Source of the DNA: Salegentibacter maritimus
Lineage (GTDB): Bacteria > Bacteroidota > Bacteroidia > Flavobacteriales > Flavobacteriaceae
Direction: 5' to 3'
Length of the DNA: 64,000 nt
Assembly (NCBI RefSeq): GCF_016236915.1
Contig: NZ_JAEHOK010000014.1
Span: 37,113 to 101,112, forward strand
Shown: in pieces, positions 63,994-64,000 of the stretch
Position numbering within the stretch: position 1 is the stretch's first letter
Layout: every line of letters starts with the position of its first letter
Program-made: the position numbers and the translations under genes
The notes under the pieces: model-generated
Seen by the model: only the letters and a program-made list of their open reading frames with translations
Database searches by the model: none
Told to the model about the DNA's origin: nothing

Positions 63994-64000
63994 AAATCAG

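Larger units (their letters stand above)
62801..63998 (+). mobile_element. IS110-family insertion sequence, inserted in a family 1 repeat
   Basis: The left boundary is where repeat copy C stops (62802/62803). The right boundary is inferred at TC (63997-63998) because the following AG would resume the repeat's TCAGC; only two flanking bases are visible. With TC as the shared core the element is about 1.2 kb. ACTTGCAAG occurs just inside both ends (62809-62817, 63977-63985). There are no long terminal inverted repeats, as expected for IS110. A 210-bp non-coding left end precedes the transposase. Confidence 0.75.

Overview
The window looks like chromosome from a marine or soil member of the Flavobacteriaceae (Bacteroidota). 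The evidence is the AT-rich sequence, the near absence of Shine-Dalgarno sites, several promoters of the Bacteroidota type (TTG, about 19-20 bp, TAnnTTTG), the gene order acpP-fabF-rnc-IPExxxVDY-pyk, lipoproteins with SC lipoboxes, an OmpA protein with thrombospondin type-3 repeats, and a TonB-dependent receptor with a carboxypeptidase-like N-terminal domain. The genus cannot be fixed from this; the Zunongwangia/Salegentibacter/Gramella group is a guess.

Layout. 1-5.3 kb: an AlbA_2-type protein and a metallophosphatase, an acyl-ACP desaturase, two orphan exported proteins that look like acquired cassettes, and a DUF1232 protein. 5.5-9.9 kb: an ALDH7-type dehydrogenase, 3-hydroxyanthranilate dioxygenase, an isoaspartyl peptidase/asparaginase lipoprotein and an OMPLA phospholipase. 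10-16.2 kb: a GbsR/MarR regulator with an operator-like palindrome at its promoter, followed by a complete RND efflux pump (adaptor, pump, outer-membrane channel). 16.3-21 kb: thioredoxin, a five-gene leftward cluster (NAD(P)-binding protein, CYTH, YCII lipoprotein, GNAT, DUF5996) and DNA polymerase IV. 21.2-25.5 kb: pyruvate kinase, RNase III and fatty-acid synthesis genes. 25.6-30.9 kb: purN, rnhA, a PfkB kinase, a long PurF and superoxide dismutase. 31-40.8 kb: an AddA/AddB-like helicase-nuclease pair around kbl and an OmpA porin. 41-56.6 kb: tRNA-Ala(GGC), a MATE transporter, enoyl-CoA hydratase, queD, lpxH, recJ, adenine deaminase, a UDG-like protein, rsmI, tdk, alr, mscL and asd. 56.7-60.4 kb: a probable metal-acquisition cluster. 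60.5-62.7 kb: a prolyl oligopeptidase. 62.8-64 kb: a complete IS110-family insertion sequence.

The strongest unusual signals are non-coding. (1) The IS110 element at the right end interrupts a dispersed palindromic repeat. Its 210-bp non-coding left end can be read as a bridge RNA: two stem-loops carry short segments that match the left flank, the expected right flank, the right end and the left end of the element, all consistent with a TC core. (2) Between purF and sod lie two tandem copies of a small RNA-like unit, each with an identical 37-nt block followed by an intrinsic terminator whose stem differs between copies but keeps its pairing. (3) At least two families of structured dispersed repeats are scattered through the intergenic spaces; a separate three-hairpin element has run into the 3' end of queD. 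(4) A TonB receptor is flanked by two small exported proteins that share Cys/His and LRxPP motifs, followed by a His-rich DUF4625 lipoprotein.

No CRISPR array, rRNA operon, prophage or recognisable defence island is visible. Most of the window is core metabolism and envelope biology.
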